A stretch of 53,871 nt of DNA from Roseovarius aestuarii (GCA_027214255.1 JAPWHL010000026.1:1-53871); one strand, 5' to 3'. Counted from the first letter of the stretch, positions 29,333 through 39,045 are shown. Notes: generated by a model not told the origin, from the sequence alone. Numbers and translations: made by a program.

Positions 29333-30901
29333 TTACCGGGGTTCGTCAGCCATCCACGCAGAGACCTCGGCGATTTGCATGGCCGTCAGTTTCAGGCCCA
29401 ATCGGGTGCGCCGCCAAACCACATCTTCGCCGGTTTGCGCGTATTCCTTCGCCTTCATCCAGCGCAGTTCGGCCTCGGTCAAGGTGGCACCGAAGTCTGC
29501 CCCCAGCTCGGCAGCGGCGCGGGCGTCGCCCAATACGTCATAGGCCTCGGTCCCATATGCACGCACCAATCGGTGCGCCCATGCGGTGTCCAAAAACGGG
29601 TAACGTGCGCATAGCTCGGCGACCAGATCATCGACACCATCGACAGGAAAATCACCGCCTGGCAGGGGGACGCCTGCGGTCCATGGTTGCCCAATCTTGG
29701 GAAAGAACGTGCCCAGTTTCAACAGCGCATTCTCTGCCAAACGGCGGTAGGTCGTGATCTTGCCGCCAAAGACATTCAACAGGGGCGGGCCGTCGTCATT
29801 CAAGCGCAATACATACTCGCGCGTCGCCGCCGTGGCCGAGCTGGCCCCGTCATCAAACAAGGGGCGCACGCCTGAATAGGTCCAGACGATGTCATCGGGC
29901 GTGATGGGGCGTTTGAAATATTCCGAGGCGAACTGACACAGGTAGGCCTGCTCGTCCTCGGTACAGGTGGGGGATGTCTGGGGATCGGGATGATCTGCGT
30001 CCGTCGTGCCGATCAGGGTAAAGTCGCCTTCATAGGGAATGGCGAAAATGATCCGCCCGTCTGTGCCCTGAAAGAAATAGCAGCGGTCATGGTCAAACAA
30101 CTTGGGCGTTACAATATGGCTTCCACGCACCAGTCGGACATTGTCGGAGGTGTCTACGCCAATTCGTGCGTGGATCACATCGGCCACCCACGGCCCCGCC
30201 GCATTGACCAGCGCGCGGGCTTGCACCAGACGCGTTTCTTCGCCGGATTTCAGGGTGATCTGCCACAGGCCGTTGACCCGATCCGCGCGGATCACTTCGG
30301 TGCGGGTCAGGATGGTGGCACCGCGCAGGGCGGCGTCGCGGGCGTTCAGCACGACCAGCCGCGAATCCTCGACCCAGCAGTCGGAATACTCAAACGCATG
30401 ACGGTATTTGTCCTGCAATGGCGCGCCCGCCGCGTCCTGCGTCAAATCTAGGGACCGTGTGCCGGGCAGTAATGTGCGCCCGCCCAAAGTATCATACAAA
30501 AACAACCCCAGACGGATCAGCCAAGCAGGCCTGCGTCCACGCATCCACGGCATGAACAGACCTAACAGGCGCGATGTGGGGGTGCCGCCCTCAAACCGCA
30601 TGTCACCGTGGTAGGGCAGGACAAACCGCATTGGCCAGCTGATATGCGGCATGGCGCGCAGCAGTGTTTCACGCTCTTGCAGGGCTTCGCGGACCAAACG
30701 GAATTCGAAAAACTCCAGATAGCGCAGCCCGCCGTGAAACAGTTTGGTCGAGGCCGAGGAAGTGGCGGATGCCAGATCATTGCGTTCGGCCAGTGTCACA
30801 CTAAGGCCCCGTCCAGTCGCATCGCGTGCAATGCCACAGCCGTTGATACCTCCACCGATGATGAACAGATCCACGGGGTCTGTGGCGGCGGGGTGGGTCA
30901 T
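29333..30901 (-). CDS. glpD: Glycerol-3-phosphate dehydrogenase GlpD
   Basis: This 522-residue FAD enzyme oxidises glycerol 3-phosphate to dihydroxyacetone phosphate at the inner membrane and feeds electrons to the quinone pool. It has the FAD dinucleotide fold GGGINGCGIARDA (about 16-28), the GlpD motif TSSASTKLFHGGLRYLE, and NAAGPWVADVI. The ATG at 30901 (MTHPAATDP) has a GGAGG site just upstream, so I reject the 19-codon extension to 30958. It is divergent from glpR, with operator-like repeats between. Confidence 0.92.
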   Translation of the reverse strand: MTHPAATDPVDLFIIGGGINGCGIARDATGRGLSVTLAERNDLASATSSASTKLFHGGLRYLEFFEFRLVREALQERETLLRAMPHISWPMRFVLPYHGDMRFEGGTPTSRLLGLFMPWMRGRRPAWLIRLGLFLYDTLGGRTLLPGTRSLDLTQDAAGAPLQDKYRHAFEYSDCWVEDSRLVVLNARDAALRGATILTRTEVIRADRVNGLWQITLKSGEETRLVQARALVNAAGPWVADVIHARIGVDTSDNVRLVRGSHIVTPKLFDHDRCYFFQGTDGRIIFAIPYEGDFTLIGTTDADHPDPQTSPTCTEDEQAYLCQFASEYFKRPITPDDIVWTYSGVRPLFDDGASSATAATREYVLRLNDDGPPLLNVFGGKITTYRRLAENALLKLGTFFPKIGQPWTAGVPLPGGDFPVDGVDDLVAELCARYPFLDTAWAHRLVRAYGTEAYDVLGDARAAAELGADFGATLTEAELRWMKAKEYAQTGEDVVWRRTRLGLKLTAMQIAEVSAWMADEPR

Positions 30902-30999
30902 TGTGGCCTCCTTGGAACGGGTTGAGATTGGCAAAGCGCAAGGCGAGTGGCGAGTCAATCAAGGAATGTTCGGTTGTGTTCGATTGTGATTGATATAGG

Positions 31000-31013
31000 T
31001 CGAAAATTTTCGA
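31000..31013. promoter_or_regulatory. GlpR operator candidate between glpD and glpR
   Basis: TCGAAAATTTTCGA is a perfect 14-base palindrome midway between the divergent glpD and glpR starts. Directly repeated TGTTCG half-sites (30968-30973 and 30977-30982) lie nearby. The TTCG core resembles known GlpR operators, so one region could control both directions. Confidence 0.6.
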
Positions 31014-31073
31014 TTTCTTGACCAAATTACCCCCATACCTTATCAAAAGAGAAAAACGTAAGGCGACCTCATC

Positions 31074-31850
31074 ATGTCAAACAGCCTGCGCCATCCCGAT
31101 ATTCTGGAACTGGCGCGCCGTGAAGGGCGTGTAACTGTGGATGGTTTGGCCGCGCGATTTGGTGTGACACATCAAACGATTCGCCGCGATTTGACGGATC
31201 TGACAGTTTCGGGAGCACTGCAACGGGTGCATGGCGGGGCAATTCTACCGCCCGGGGCCAGCAATATTGAATATCAGGCGAGGCGTCGTTTGAACGCTGG
31301 CGCGAAGGCCGCTATCGGGCGGGCTTGCGCTGCGCATATCCCGCATCGGGCGTCGGTCTTTCTGGATATCGGCACCACGTCCGAAGCGGTGGCCCGTGCG
31401 CTTTCCGCCCATGTCGGGCTGATGGTCGTTTCCAACAACCTTCATGTGGTGGACATTCTGCAAGCGCACCCTGATTGCGAGGTGATCGTGACCGGGGGCA
31501 CGTTGCGACGTGCGGACATGGGGTTGGTTGGGCCGCAGGCGGTTGCCAGCATTGATGGATTTCGATTTGACCATGCGGTTCTGGGGTGTTCGGCGCTGGA
31601 AGGCGCGGGGGAGCTGATGGATTTTGACGCGCAAGAGGTGCAGGTGGGGCAAGCCCTGCTGCGCCGCTCCCGTCAGACCACATTGATCGCAGATCATAGC
31701 AAGCTTCAACGCAGCGCGCCCTTGCGTATCGCCTCGCTGGAACAGGTCGATCGGGTGATCACCGACCATCCTTTGCCAGAGGTGATGCAGCAAACCTGCG
31801 CCGACGCGGGTACCTATTTTGAGATTGCCGCAGCAGAGCGTGACACGTGA
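31074..31850 (+). CDS. glpR: DeoR-family glycerol-3-phosphate regulon repressor GlpR
   Basis: This 258-residue DeoR-type regulator has an N-terminal helix-turn-helix (GRVTVDGLAARFGVTHQTIRRDL, about 18-40) and a sugar-phosphate-binding domain with FLDIGTTSEAVA, VTGGTLRRADMGLVG and LIADHSKLQR. These are features of GlpR, which releases DNA on binding glycerol 3-phosphate. It is divergent from glpD-glpK across 172 bases that hold operator-like palindromes, which supports the glycerol assignment over other DeoR members. Confidence 0.88.
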   Translation: MSNSLRHPDILELARREGRVTVDGLAARFGVTHQTIRRDLTDLTVSGALQRVHGGAILPPGASNIEYQARRRLNAGAKAAIGRACAAHIPHRASVFLDIGTTSEAVARALSAHVGLMVVSNNLHVVDILQAHPDCEVIVTGGTLRRADMGLVGPQAVASIDGFRFDHAVLGCSALEGAGELMDFDAQEVQVGQALLRRSRQTTLIADHSKLQRSAPLRIASLEQVDRVITDHPLPEVMQQTCADAGTYFEIAAAERDT

Positions 31851-32134
31851 TGCCTGCTTGTGCCTATTTTTCAATCAGACACGTGTGTCGCGATGCGCGG
31901 GATTTTGCGCGCGCAGCATGAAAGGTTGCTAACTTTGTGGAAAAACGCAATAATCAGTTCTTTTCCACCGGTTTCCAGCGGTGAAGGCGCGCTGATTTCG
32001 GCATGGAGGCTACTATATGTCGTGGATGAAGCCATCGCCGTGCCGATATACCCCGCCTACGTGTTTGATCGACGTTTGTTTAACCCGACCATGAAATATT
32101 GTTCCGAATCCTTTTGTGCGGATGGTTACCAAAT
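31851..32134. other. Intergenic region before the dehydratase gene
   Basis: These 284 bases hold no convincing gene. A 93-codon frame (31860-32141) has no homology I recognise and overlaps the next start. The region probably carries the promoter for the polysaccharide gene at 32135. Confidence 0.35.
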
Positions 32135-34087
32135 ATGCTGAATCTAAGCCTTGATCGTCTTTTGAAGTTGGAGCGCGCGCAAAAGCGCATTCTCCAACTG
32201 CTTGCAGACGCGGCCTTGTTGTTGATCAGCTTTGTGGGCGCAACCCTGTTGCGGGTCTCCAGTTTCGCGCCATTGGTGAATCCAGATTACTGGCTGGCAG
32301 TGCTGATTTATGTGCCCATCAGCTTGCTGATTTTCGTGCGGCTGGGCTTTTACCGGGCGGTCGTGCGCTATCTGTCTATCCGGCTGTTGCTGACGATCAT
32401 GATCGGGGTTCTGGCCTCGTCTTCGGTTTTGCTGGCCTCGACCAAACTGATGCAGTTGGGGTTGCCATGGTCTGTTGCCGCGATTCACGCGCTGAGCGCG
32501 ATGTGTGTTCTGGGCGGTCTACGTATGTCTATGCGCCAACTGTTGCAGCGTCATATCACAGAACGCCAAACCCCTGTGCTGATCTACGGGGCAGGGCGCT
32601 CGGGGCGTCAGTTGCTGAGTTCGTTGCAGGAACAGTCGGAATTCGTGCCTGTCGCCTTTGTCGATGATGCCGCGCAGCTGCAAGGTTCGGAAATTGGCGG
32701 ATTGCGGGTGCATGATCCGGCGCGCCTTCCCCGCCTGATTGAAATGCATGGAATCAAGTTGGTTTTGCTGGCGGTTCCCAGCGCGTCTCGTTCCGAGCGC
32801 AGCGATATCGTGCAACGGCTGGAGATGCTGCCGGTGCGGGTGCAAACGATTCCGGGTGTGTCCGATATCGTCACCGGCAAGGCACGCGTCAGCGATTTGC
32901 ATGATGTTGCGATTGAGGACTTGTTGGGCCGTGATCCGGTGCCGGCGATGGATGCGCTGATGGCGGGAAACATCGAAGGCAAGGTGGTGATGGTCACCGG
33001 TGCTGGCGGTTCAATCGGAAGCGAGCTGTGCCGCCAGATTGTGCAGCATCGCCCCACCACGCTGGTCCTGTGGGAGCTGTCCGAACTGGCCCTTTACACA
33101 ATGGATATTGAACTGCGCGATCTGATTGCCGACGGGGGGTTGGATGTGCGCATCGTGCCCTTGATCGGTTCCGTGCAGAACCCGGGTCGTGTTCTGGCGG
33201 CGCTGGAAAAATTCGGCGTTCAGACGATCTATCACGCGGCCGCTTACAAACATGTGCCACTGGTCGAGAATAACGTGGTCGAAGGGCTGCGCAACAACGT
33301 CTTTGGCACTAAAACTGTCAGCGATGCGGCCATCAAGGCCGGGGTCGAATCGTTCATTCTGGTCTCGTCAGACAAGGCGGTGCGGCCGACCAACGTCATG
33401 GGGGCGTCTAAACGGCTGGCCGAACTGGTGTGTCAGGCCGCTGCCGAACGCCAGACGCGCACGACGTTTTCAATGGTGCGCTTTGGCAATGTTCTGGGGT
33501 CCAGCGGATCGGTCATTCCGCGTTTTCGCGCGCAACTTGAACAGGGCGGCCCTGTTACCGTGACCCACCCGTTGATGACGCGTTATTTCATGACCATCAC
33601 AGAGGCGTCGCAGCTGGTCATTCAGGCGGGGGCGCTGGCGACGGGTGGCGACGTGTTCGTTCTGGATATGGGCGAGCCGCTGAAAATTGTTGATCTGGCC
33701 GATCGTATCGTGCGCCTGAGCGGCCTTAAACCTTATCGTGTGGTCGAAGGGATGGACCCGGCCGCATCGCCGCAGGGCGATATCGCCATCACCTTTACCG
33801 GATTGCGCCCGGGCGAAAAGATGTTCGAAGAACTGCTGATCGGTGATGAAGCAGGGGCCACGTTGCATCCGCGCATCATGACCGCCACCGAGGACCATCT
33901 GTCACCCGAGGCGTTGGACCGGTTGCTGGATCAATTGCTATCAGCCTGCCAAGCGCAGGACATCGACAGGCTTCGCACATTGATTGCGGCAGCGCCTACT
34001 GGCTATCGCCCTGACAGTGAAATCGCCGATTTGATGTGGGGCGAATCTACCGGTAGCAGCTTGGGTCTCTTGAAAGCTGGCGAATAA
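32135..34087 (+). CDS. Membrane-bound nucleotide-sugar 4,6-dehydratase (CapD/WbpM-like)
   Basis: This protein of about 650 residues has four N-terminal membrane helices (within about 15-130), a first Rossmann-like domain (LIYGAGRSGRQLL near 149) and a second SDR domain with GAGGSIGSELC near 288 and the catalytic stretch SSDKAVRPTNVMGASKR near 410. In the second site Met stands where many SDRs have Tyr, as is usual for WbpM/FlaA1-type UDP-GlcNAc 4,6-dehydratases. It likely makes a keto-deoxy sugar precursor for surface polysaccharide at the inner membrane. The start is uncertain: ATG 32135 begins MLNLSLDRLLKL, and a 12-codon extension exists without a better ribosome site. Capsule genes lie 5 kb further on. 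Confidence 0.85.
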   Translation: MLNLSLDRLLKLERAQKRILQLLADAALLLISFVGATLLRVSSFAPLVNPDYWLAVLIYVPISLLIFVRLGFYRAVVRYLSIRLLLTIMIGVLASSSVLLASTKLMQLGLPWSVAAIHALSAMCVLGGLRMSMRQLLQRHITERQTPVLIYGAGRSGRQLLSSLQEQSEFVPVAFVDDAAQLQGSEIGGLRVHDPARLPRLIEMHGIKLVLLAVPSASRSERSDIVQRLEMLPVRVQTIPGVSDIVTGKARVSDLHDVAIEDLLGRDPVPAMDALMAGNIEGKVVMVTGAGGSIGSELCRQIVQHRPTTLVLWELSELALYTMDIELRDLIADGGLDVRIVPLIGSVQNPGRVLAALEKFGVQTIYHAAAYKHVPLVENNVVEGLRNNVFGTKTVSDAAIKAGVESFILVSSDKAVRPTNVMGASKRLAELVCQAAAERQTRTTFSMVRFGNVLGSSGSVIPRFRAQLEQGGPVTVTHPLMTRYFMTITEASQLVIQAGALATGGDVFVLDMGEPLKIVDLADRIVRLSGLKPYRVVEGMDPAASPQGDIAITFTGLRPGEKMFEELLIGDEAGATLHPRIMTATEDHLSPEALDRLLDQLLSACQAQDIDRLRTLIAAAPTGYRPDSEIADLMWGESTGSSLGLLKAGE

Positions 34088-34283
34088 TGCGCGCGACGGC
34101 CAGCATTGCCGTGACAATCCAATTCACCAAACGCCAGTAACCCTGCGTCAGTGCACAGCGAAGGTTCAATTCACGCACCGACCCGGCAGATGAGGCCTGA
34201 AAGCGGCAAACACGGCGTTGCCCGGCGCGGGTATATGTGTCAAAACTGTCGACAACACAGCCTTGAATGCACGAGTCTCGCAC

Positions 34284-34937
34284 ATGATTGATTATGCCGC
34301 CCGCCGCTCCATGATGGTGGATACCCAAGTTCGACCTTCGGATGTGACCAAATTCCCGATCATTGACGCTATGCTGCGCGTTCCGCGTGAGGCCTTTGTT
34401 CCCCGCGCGCTGCGTGAGGCCGCCTATATGGGCGATAACATTGATCTTGGCGGTGGACGCGTGATTCTGGAGCCACGCACATTGGCGAAAATGCTGGATG
34501 CGCTGGATATTCAAAGTGATGAACTGGTCCTCGATCTAGGGAGCGCGTTGGGATATTCTTCAGCTGTGATGGCCCGCATGGCCGAGGCCGTGGTCTCGGT
34601 CGAAGAAAACGCCGAGATGAGCGCCGAGGCCCAGGATCTGCTGCTGGAACATGGCGCAGACAATGTGATCGTGCATCACGCCACGCTGACGTCCGGCGCG
34701 GCCGAGCATGGCCCCTATGATGTGATCGTCGTGCAGGGCGCGGTGCAACACCTGCCCGAGGGACTGATCGATCAATTGAAGGACGGTGGGCGTATCGCTT
34801 GCCTGTTTATGGAAGGCGCGCTGGGCGTTATGCGCATCGGTTACAAAATCGATGGAAAAATGACGTGGCGTTTCGGGTTTAACGCAGGGGCGCCGGTGCT
34901 GCCGGGGTTCGAAAAGCACGCGGCATTTGCCCTGTAG
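34284..34937 (+). CDS. Protein-L-isoaspartate O-methyltransferase-like protein
   Basis: This 217-residue SAM-dependent methyltransferase of the Pcm type has motif I LVLDLGSALGYSSAV (about 77-91) and the acidic partner VVSVEENAEM. Pcm enzymes repair isoaspartyl residues. The usual TxSxP substrate motif is not obvious; GGGRVILEPRTLAKML occupies that place, so activity may be weak or altered. I choose the ATG at 34284 (MIDYAARRS) because the longer frame lacks family-like sequence. It stands just upstream of tolC, a common alphaproteobacterial order. Confidence 0.8.
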   Translation: MIDYAARRSMMVDTQVRPSDVTKFPIIDAMLRVPREAFVPRALREAAYMGDNIDLGGGRVILEPRTLAKMLDALDIQSDELVLDLGSALGYSSAVMARMAEAVVSVEENAEMSAEAQDLLLEHGADNVIVHHATLTSGAAEHGPYDVIVVQGAVQHLPEGLIDQLKDGGRIACLFMEGALGVMRIGYKIDGKMTWRFGFNAGAPVLPGFEKHAAFAL

Positions 34938-35002
34938 GGCAAGCCGACTTTAGATAAAATGACAGCCCAAAGTGATCACTCTGGGAGCAATTGGGGACGA
35001 CA

Positions 35003-36436
35003 ATGCAAATTCGCGCACCACACCGTACCATTGGCTATGCCCGGCGGCTGACCCGTCTTGCCGGCGCTGCTGTGATTGCCTTGGCTCTACCGATGACCGC
35101 GCAGGCCGATACGTTGGCTGATGCGCTGGCCGGATCTTATACCCACAGCGGCCTACTGGAACAAAACCGCGCGTTGTTGCGCGCCGCTGACGAAGATGTG
35201 GCTGCCTCGATGGCTGGTTTGCGGCCAATCCTGAACTGGAGCACCGATATCACGCGCAGTTTCTCGCGCAGCAACAGCAGCCTTGGTGGAAATGTGCGCA
35301 GCGGTGATACGGATTTGAATGCGGGCATCACTGCCGAATGGTTGCTGTATGATTTTGGCCGGTCTTGGTATCAGGTGGATGCGGCCAAAGAAACCGTTCT
35401 GGCAACGCGTCAGGCGCTGATTTCGATTGAACAGCAGGTGCTGCTTCGGGCGGTTCAGGCCTATATGAACGTGCAGCGAACCACGCGTTTTGTCGATTTG
35501 CGCCGTTCAAACGTTCGTGTGATTCGTGAATCCTTGCGCGCCGCGCGGGACCGGTTCCAGGTGGGCGAGGTGACCCGCACGGATGTCGCACAGGCCGAGG
35601 CCCGGTTGAGCTCGGCCGTAAGCGGTCTGGCCAGCGCCGAGGGTGATCTGGCGCAGGCGATCGAGGAATACGTGGCCGTTGTCGGCCACCGCCCCGGCAA
35701 GCTGACCCAGCCGCCAAGCCTGCCTAAAATTACGCAATCTGAAGAAACTGCAAAACAGATCGCTTTGCGCAACCATCCCGATATCCTGAAGGTCCAGCAT
35801 GACGTGGCCGCTGCTGATTTCAACGTGCGCGTTGCCGAGGCGGCGATGAACCCACGCTTGACGCTGAACGGTACGCTGGGTGTGAACGAAGAATTCAACA
35901 GCCCTAACTTTAGCCAATCGGGCAGTGTCGGGGTTCAGTTGAGCGGCCCAATCTATCAAGGTGGCGCGCTGTCGTCGGCGAAACGTCGTGCCATGGCGCA
36001 ACGCGACGCTGTGCGCGGCTTGCTGCATACCACGGGTTACAACGTACGCCGCAACGTCGGTAACTCCTATGCGGTGCTTGCTGCTGCGCGCGCTTCGGCC
36101 GCGGCCAGCTCGGATGGGGTGCGTGCGGCGCGCGTGGCCTTTAACGGTGTCAACGAAGAGGCCAAGTTGGGCGCGCGGACAACGTTGGACGTTCTGAACG
36201 CCGAGCAAGAGCTGCTGAATGCGCAGGCCGATCAGATTTCGGCGCAGGCAGATGTGTTTATTGCGGCCTATTCCGTGCTCTCCTCTATGGGGCAATTGAC
36301 GGTGCGGGACCTGAACCTGAACGTGCCAACATATGACCCGGTTGCCTACTATAACATGGTCAAGGACGCCCCGGCGGAGCACAGCAAACAAGGCAAACAG
36401 TTGGACCGTGTGCTGCGCGCGATCGGAAAACAGTAA
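35003..36436 (+). CDS. tolC: TolC-family outer membrane efflux protein
   Basis: This 477-residue outer-membrane channel subunit has a signal peptide with a twin-arginine-poor, hydrophobic core (AGAAVIALALPMTAQA) and cleavage near residue 34. The mature part has two repeats of the outer-membrane efflux domain: one around ARDRFQVGEVTRTDVAQAEARL, the other around NEEAKLGARTTLDVLNAEQELL. These helical-hairpin signatures are typical of TolC used by type I secretion and RND/ABC export. The ATG at 35003 is preceded by GGGGA; a TTG four codons upstream is less likely. It is followed by a PopZ-like gene, an order also seen in Caulobacter. Confidence 0.88.
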   Translation: MQIRAPHRTIGYARRLTRLAGAAVIALALPMTAQADTLADALAGSYTHSGLLEQNRALLRAADEDVAASMAGLRPILNWSTDITRSFSRSNSSLGGNVRSGDTDLNAGITAEWLLYDFGRSWYQVDAAKETVLATRQALISIEQQVLLRAVQAYMNVQRTTRFVDLRRSNVRVIRESLRAARDRFQVGEVTRTDVAQAEARLSSAVSGLASAEGDLAQAIEEYVAVVGHRPGKLTQPPSLPKITQSEETAKQIALRNHPDILKVQHDVAAADFNVRVAEAAMNPRLTLNGTLGVNEEFNSPNFSQSGSVGVQLSGPIYQGGALSSAKRRAMAQRDAVRGLLHTTGYNVRRNVGNSYAVLAAARASAAASSDGVRAARVAFNGVNEEAKLGARTTLDVLNAEQELLNAQADQISAQADVFIAAYSVLSSMGQLTVRDLNLNVPTYDPVAYYNMVKDAPAEHSKQGKQLDRVLRAIGKQ

Positions 36437-36506
36437 AACCGTCCCTATCTGTTGTGTGAAGTCCCTGAGCGCGGTAAGCTTCGCCTAGGCAAGAGTGGTA
36501 TATAAA

Positions 36507-37613
36507 ATGTCCGATCCCGTGACCAACGTGGAAATTGAGGATGTCCTGTCGTCGATCCGGCGTCTGGTATCTAATGAGTCCAAGGGCGCAGCGGCCCCGA
36601 AACAGCCCGATCAGAGCGCTGGTCGGTCCGAGCCAGACAAATTGGTTCTGGCCCCTTCATTCCGTGTGGATCACGTGAAAGACGAACAACCCGCCGAATC
36701 GCAGCCCACCGAATCCGCGCAGGCCAAGGCCGCGGATAGCGATGAGTCGCGCATCCATACCGAAAGCGGTTCAGTCCAAGGTGAACAAGCCGAGTCAGAT
36801 GCCGGTGATGATGGCTGGCATCCCGAGTTCCGTCACGCCCACGACGATCAGGGCGAAGATGGAGCCGATGATAGCTGGAATGCCGTTGAACCCGCGGCCG
36901 AAGTTGCCGCCACTGACAACAGCGCCGCAGACGAGGCGCGGGATTGGGAAGATCATGGATCTGATGATCAAAAGACGGATACTTTGACGCTGGAACCCGA
37001 CACAGATGACGGGGCCATCCAAGATAGCCCAGATGAGCCGGAAACGACCGCTCAAGCGCTGTTAAAGGCCCGCGTTGCGGAGCTGGAACAGGTTGTGGCC
37101 AGCCGTGATGATCAGTGGGAGCCGGACGGTGAATCCGATGATGCCTATTCGGGCAGTGCTGTTGAATCCCTTCCTTGGGAGGACTATAGCCCGGACGACG
37201 AAACCGGCAGTGCCGAACCAAAGTCAGCCCCATCTGAAGTGCCTGATGCGATGCTGGCCACAGATGACGCGCCAGAAGATGCCGCCGCTGCCCAGGCAGG
37301 CACGGATGAGAGCGCCGATGACGCGCCGCGTAGTGCTGTCAAACCGGCTGTTTCGATCCCCCACGATGATATCCCAGATAACTTTGTGGCCGAAGAAGAA
37401 GAGCCTCTCAGCAGCACGGACAGTGACACCGTCGCTGACGAATTGCTGACAGCTGATGATGATTTTCTGGATGAAGACGCGTTGCGCGATCTGGTGGCGG
37501 ATATCGTTCGCCAAGAGTTGCAAGGCGCATTGGGCGAGCGGATCACACGCAACGTGCGCAAACTGGTCCGGCGTGAAATTCACCGCGCCTTGGCTAGCCA
37601 AGATTTAGAGTGA
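36507..37613 (+). CDS. PopZ-like acidic scaffold protein (DUF2497-related)
   Basis: This 368-residue protein has three parts: a conserved N-terminal helix (MSDPVTNVEIEDVLSSIRRLVSNE), a long central stretch very rich in Asp, Glu, Ala and Ser with no predicted fold, and a C-terminal pair of helices (about 322-368, EDALRDLVADIVRQELQGALGERI then NVRKLVRREIHRAL). This is the architecture of PopZ, which self-assembles at cell poles and anchors chromosome and cell-cycle proteins. The downstream-of-tolC position supports it. The linker is much longer than in Caulobacter PopZ. ATG 36507 is chosen, the conserved motif being immediately N-terminal. Confidence 0.68.
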   Translation: MSDPVTNVEIEDVLSSIRRLVSNESKGAAAPKQPDQSAGRSEPDKLVLAPSFRVDHVKDEQPAESQPTESAQAKAADSDESRIHTESGSVQGEQAESDAGDDGWHPEFRHAHDDQGEDGADDSWNAVEPAAEVAATDNSAADEARDWEDHGSDDQKTDTLTLEPDTDDGAIQDSPDEPETTAQALLKARVAELEQVVASRDDQWEPDGESDDAYSGSAVESLPWEDYSPDDETGSAEPKSAPSEVPDAMLATDDAPEDAAAAQAGTDESADDAPRSAVKPAVSIPHDDIPDNFVAEEEEPLSSTDSDTVADELLTADDDFLDEDALRDLVADIVRQELQGALGERITRNVRKLVRREIHRALASQDLE

Positions 37614-37779
37614 CGCGCCGAACTGTCCCGCATTGCAATTGATGGTGCGGATTGGTGACAGCGCCATCGTGCTTATCGACAAGTCGGCCCGATGGGGTTT
37701 GCCGCATATGCGAAGGTGACAGGCGCTGGGTATGCGCTGTGTGCAACGCACGGGCACCTTACAACCACCCCATGGCACA

Positions 37780-37815
37780 AATGAAAAACCCCACCAATTG
37801 GTGGGGTTTTTCATT
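37780..37815. terminator. Perfect 36-base palindromic terminator
   Basis: The sequence from 37780 to 37815 is fully self-complementary, centred on CCAATTGG, with GGGG/CCCC arms flanked by five A and five T. It serves as an intrinsic terminator in both directions for the PopZ-like gene and the convergent DUF6280 gene. Confidence 0.88.
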
Positions 37816-37848
37816 GGCAGTCTATGCGTCGTAGGTCTGTTCAGTCGA

Positions 37849-38175
37849 TCAGGCTGCTTCCGCCTGAGCCGCTGCAGCGGCACTGCGGCGTTCGCTTTCT
37901 TCGCGTGACAGGGCGACAGAAGTGCGCACGCCTTTGGACACGAAATCCATCAGGCCAGTGACGACACGTTCATTCGGGTCGATTCCAGCGCAAGATAGCA
38001 CTTCGCGACCGTCGCGGGAGCGTGCCCAGCGGGCGATCTGATCTGGACCGTTGCCATATTTTTTGTCGTCAGAAATGGCGTCGTCCAATGCGGCCAGTAC
38101 GACGGCTGCAAAGAGTTTACGGGCTCGGTTGCCTTGTTCATTGTTGAAGGCTGCTCCGTCAACGAAATCTTTCAT
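37849..38175 (-). CDS. Conserved hypothetical protein, DUF6280-like
   Basis: This 108-residue soluble protein begins MKDFVDGAAFNNEQGNRARKLFAAVV and ends in an alanine-rich tail. I recognise it as a small protein very widely conserved in Rhodobacterales (DUF6280), with no known function. Motifs are KKYGNGPDQIARWARSRDGREVLSCAGIDP. It has no signal peptide or membrane helix. It is divergent from efp across about 217 bases and shares a terminator with the PopZ-like gene. Confidence 0.75.
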   Translation of the reverse strand: MKDFVDGAAFNNEQGNRARKLFAAVVLAALDDAISDDKKYGNGPDQIARWARSRDGREVLSCAGIDPNERVVTGLMDFVSKGVRTSVALSREESERRSAAAAAQAEAA

Positions 38176-38392
38176 GATCCGTCCTTGTTCTTATTGCTCT
38201 TGTGTTTTCGGCTTGAAGCTTGTTATGGCGATGTTTTACCGATTCGGATAGGGCTAGATTGCATATCATCCATGCAAATTGCGCATAGCTTTCGCAGTTG
38301 CAGCACGAGATATCGTTGTCTTGCCCCCGGGGTGATCCCTATATATAGGGTGCTTCACCTTTCCTTCAACCTTTTGCCAGAGTTTTGCCACA

Positions 38393-38956
38393 ATGCCTAA
38401 AATCAACGGAAACGAGATCAGACCAGGTAACGTGCTGGAACATAACGGTGGATTGTGGTCCGCTGTGAAAGTTGACCACGTCAAACCTGGCAAAGGTGGG
38501 GCATTTGCCCAAGTCGAAATGCGCAACCTTCGCAATGGTAGCAAATTGAACGAACGGTTTCGCAGCGCCGACAAGGTCGAGCGTGTCCGTTTGGACCAGA
38601 AAGATCAACAGTTCTTGTATGAAACCGACGGTATGTTGGTGTTCATGGACAGCGAGACCTACGAACAGATGGAATTACCTGCCGAGTTGCTGGGTGAACG
38701 CCGCCCGTTCTTGCAGGACGGTATGACTATTCATATCGAATATTACGAATCCGAAGCCCTGAACGCGACCCTGCCTCAGAAAGTGACCTGCATGGTTGTC
38801 GAGACCGAGCCGGTGGTCAAAGGCCAAACAGCGGCTAACAGCTTTAAGCCCGCCATTCTGGATAACGGGATCAAGGTGATGGTGCCGCCGTTCGTCGGTC
38901 AGGACGAAGCCATCGTGGTCAACACCGAAACCATGGAATATGTCGAGCGCGCCTGA
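38393..38956 (+). CDS. efp: Translation elongation factor P
   Basis: EF-P relieves ribosomes stalled at polyproline stretches. The 187-residue protein has the three beta-barrel domains of normal length; Lys34 in KPGKGGAF is at the tip that enters the peptidyl-transferase centre and is the modification site in many bacteria. The family pattern [14 protein letters not shown] is clear, as is the C-terminal domain ([22 protein letters not shown]). The ATG at 38393 directly begins [10 protein letters not shown]. An intrinsic terminator follows at 39023-39045. Confidence 0.95.
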   Translation: MPKINGNEIRPGNVLEHNGGLWSAVKVDHVKPGKGGAFAQVEMRNLRNGSKLNERFRSADKVERVRLDQKDQQFLYETDGMLVFMDSETYEQMELPAELLGERRPFLQDGMTIHIEYYESEALNATLPQKVTCMVVETEPVVKGQTAANSFKPAILDNGIKVMVPPFVGQDEAIVVNTETMEYVERA

Positions 38957-39022
38957 CGCAGCATAACTGCGCGCTCAGTGACCTCGGGGCACGCTCGGGG
39001 CGATGTGACCTGTATGCGACTG

Positions 39023-39045
39023 CCCCGGGCCTGTCCCGGGGTTTT
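39023..39045 (+). terminator. Intrinsic terminator of efp
   Basis: CCCCGGG (39023-39029) pairs with CCCGGGG (39035-39041) across CCTGT, and TTTT follows. It lies about 65 bases after the efp stop and before the convergent kpsC end. Confidence 0.8.

Noticed and set aside
37605..37834. Short frames between the PopZ-like and DUF6280 genes.
   Set aside because: They overlap the palindromic terminator and neighbouring gene ends and show no family features.
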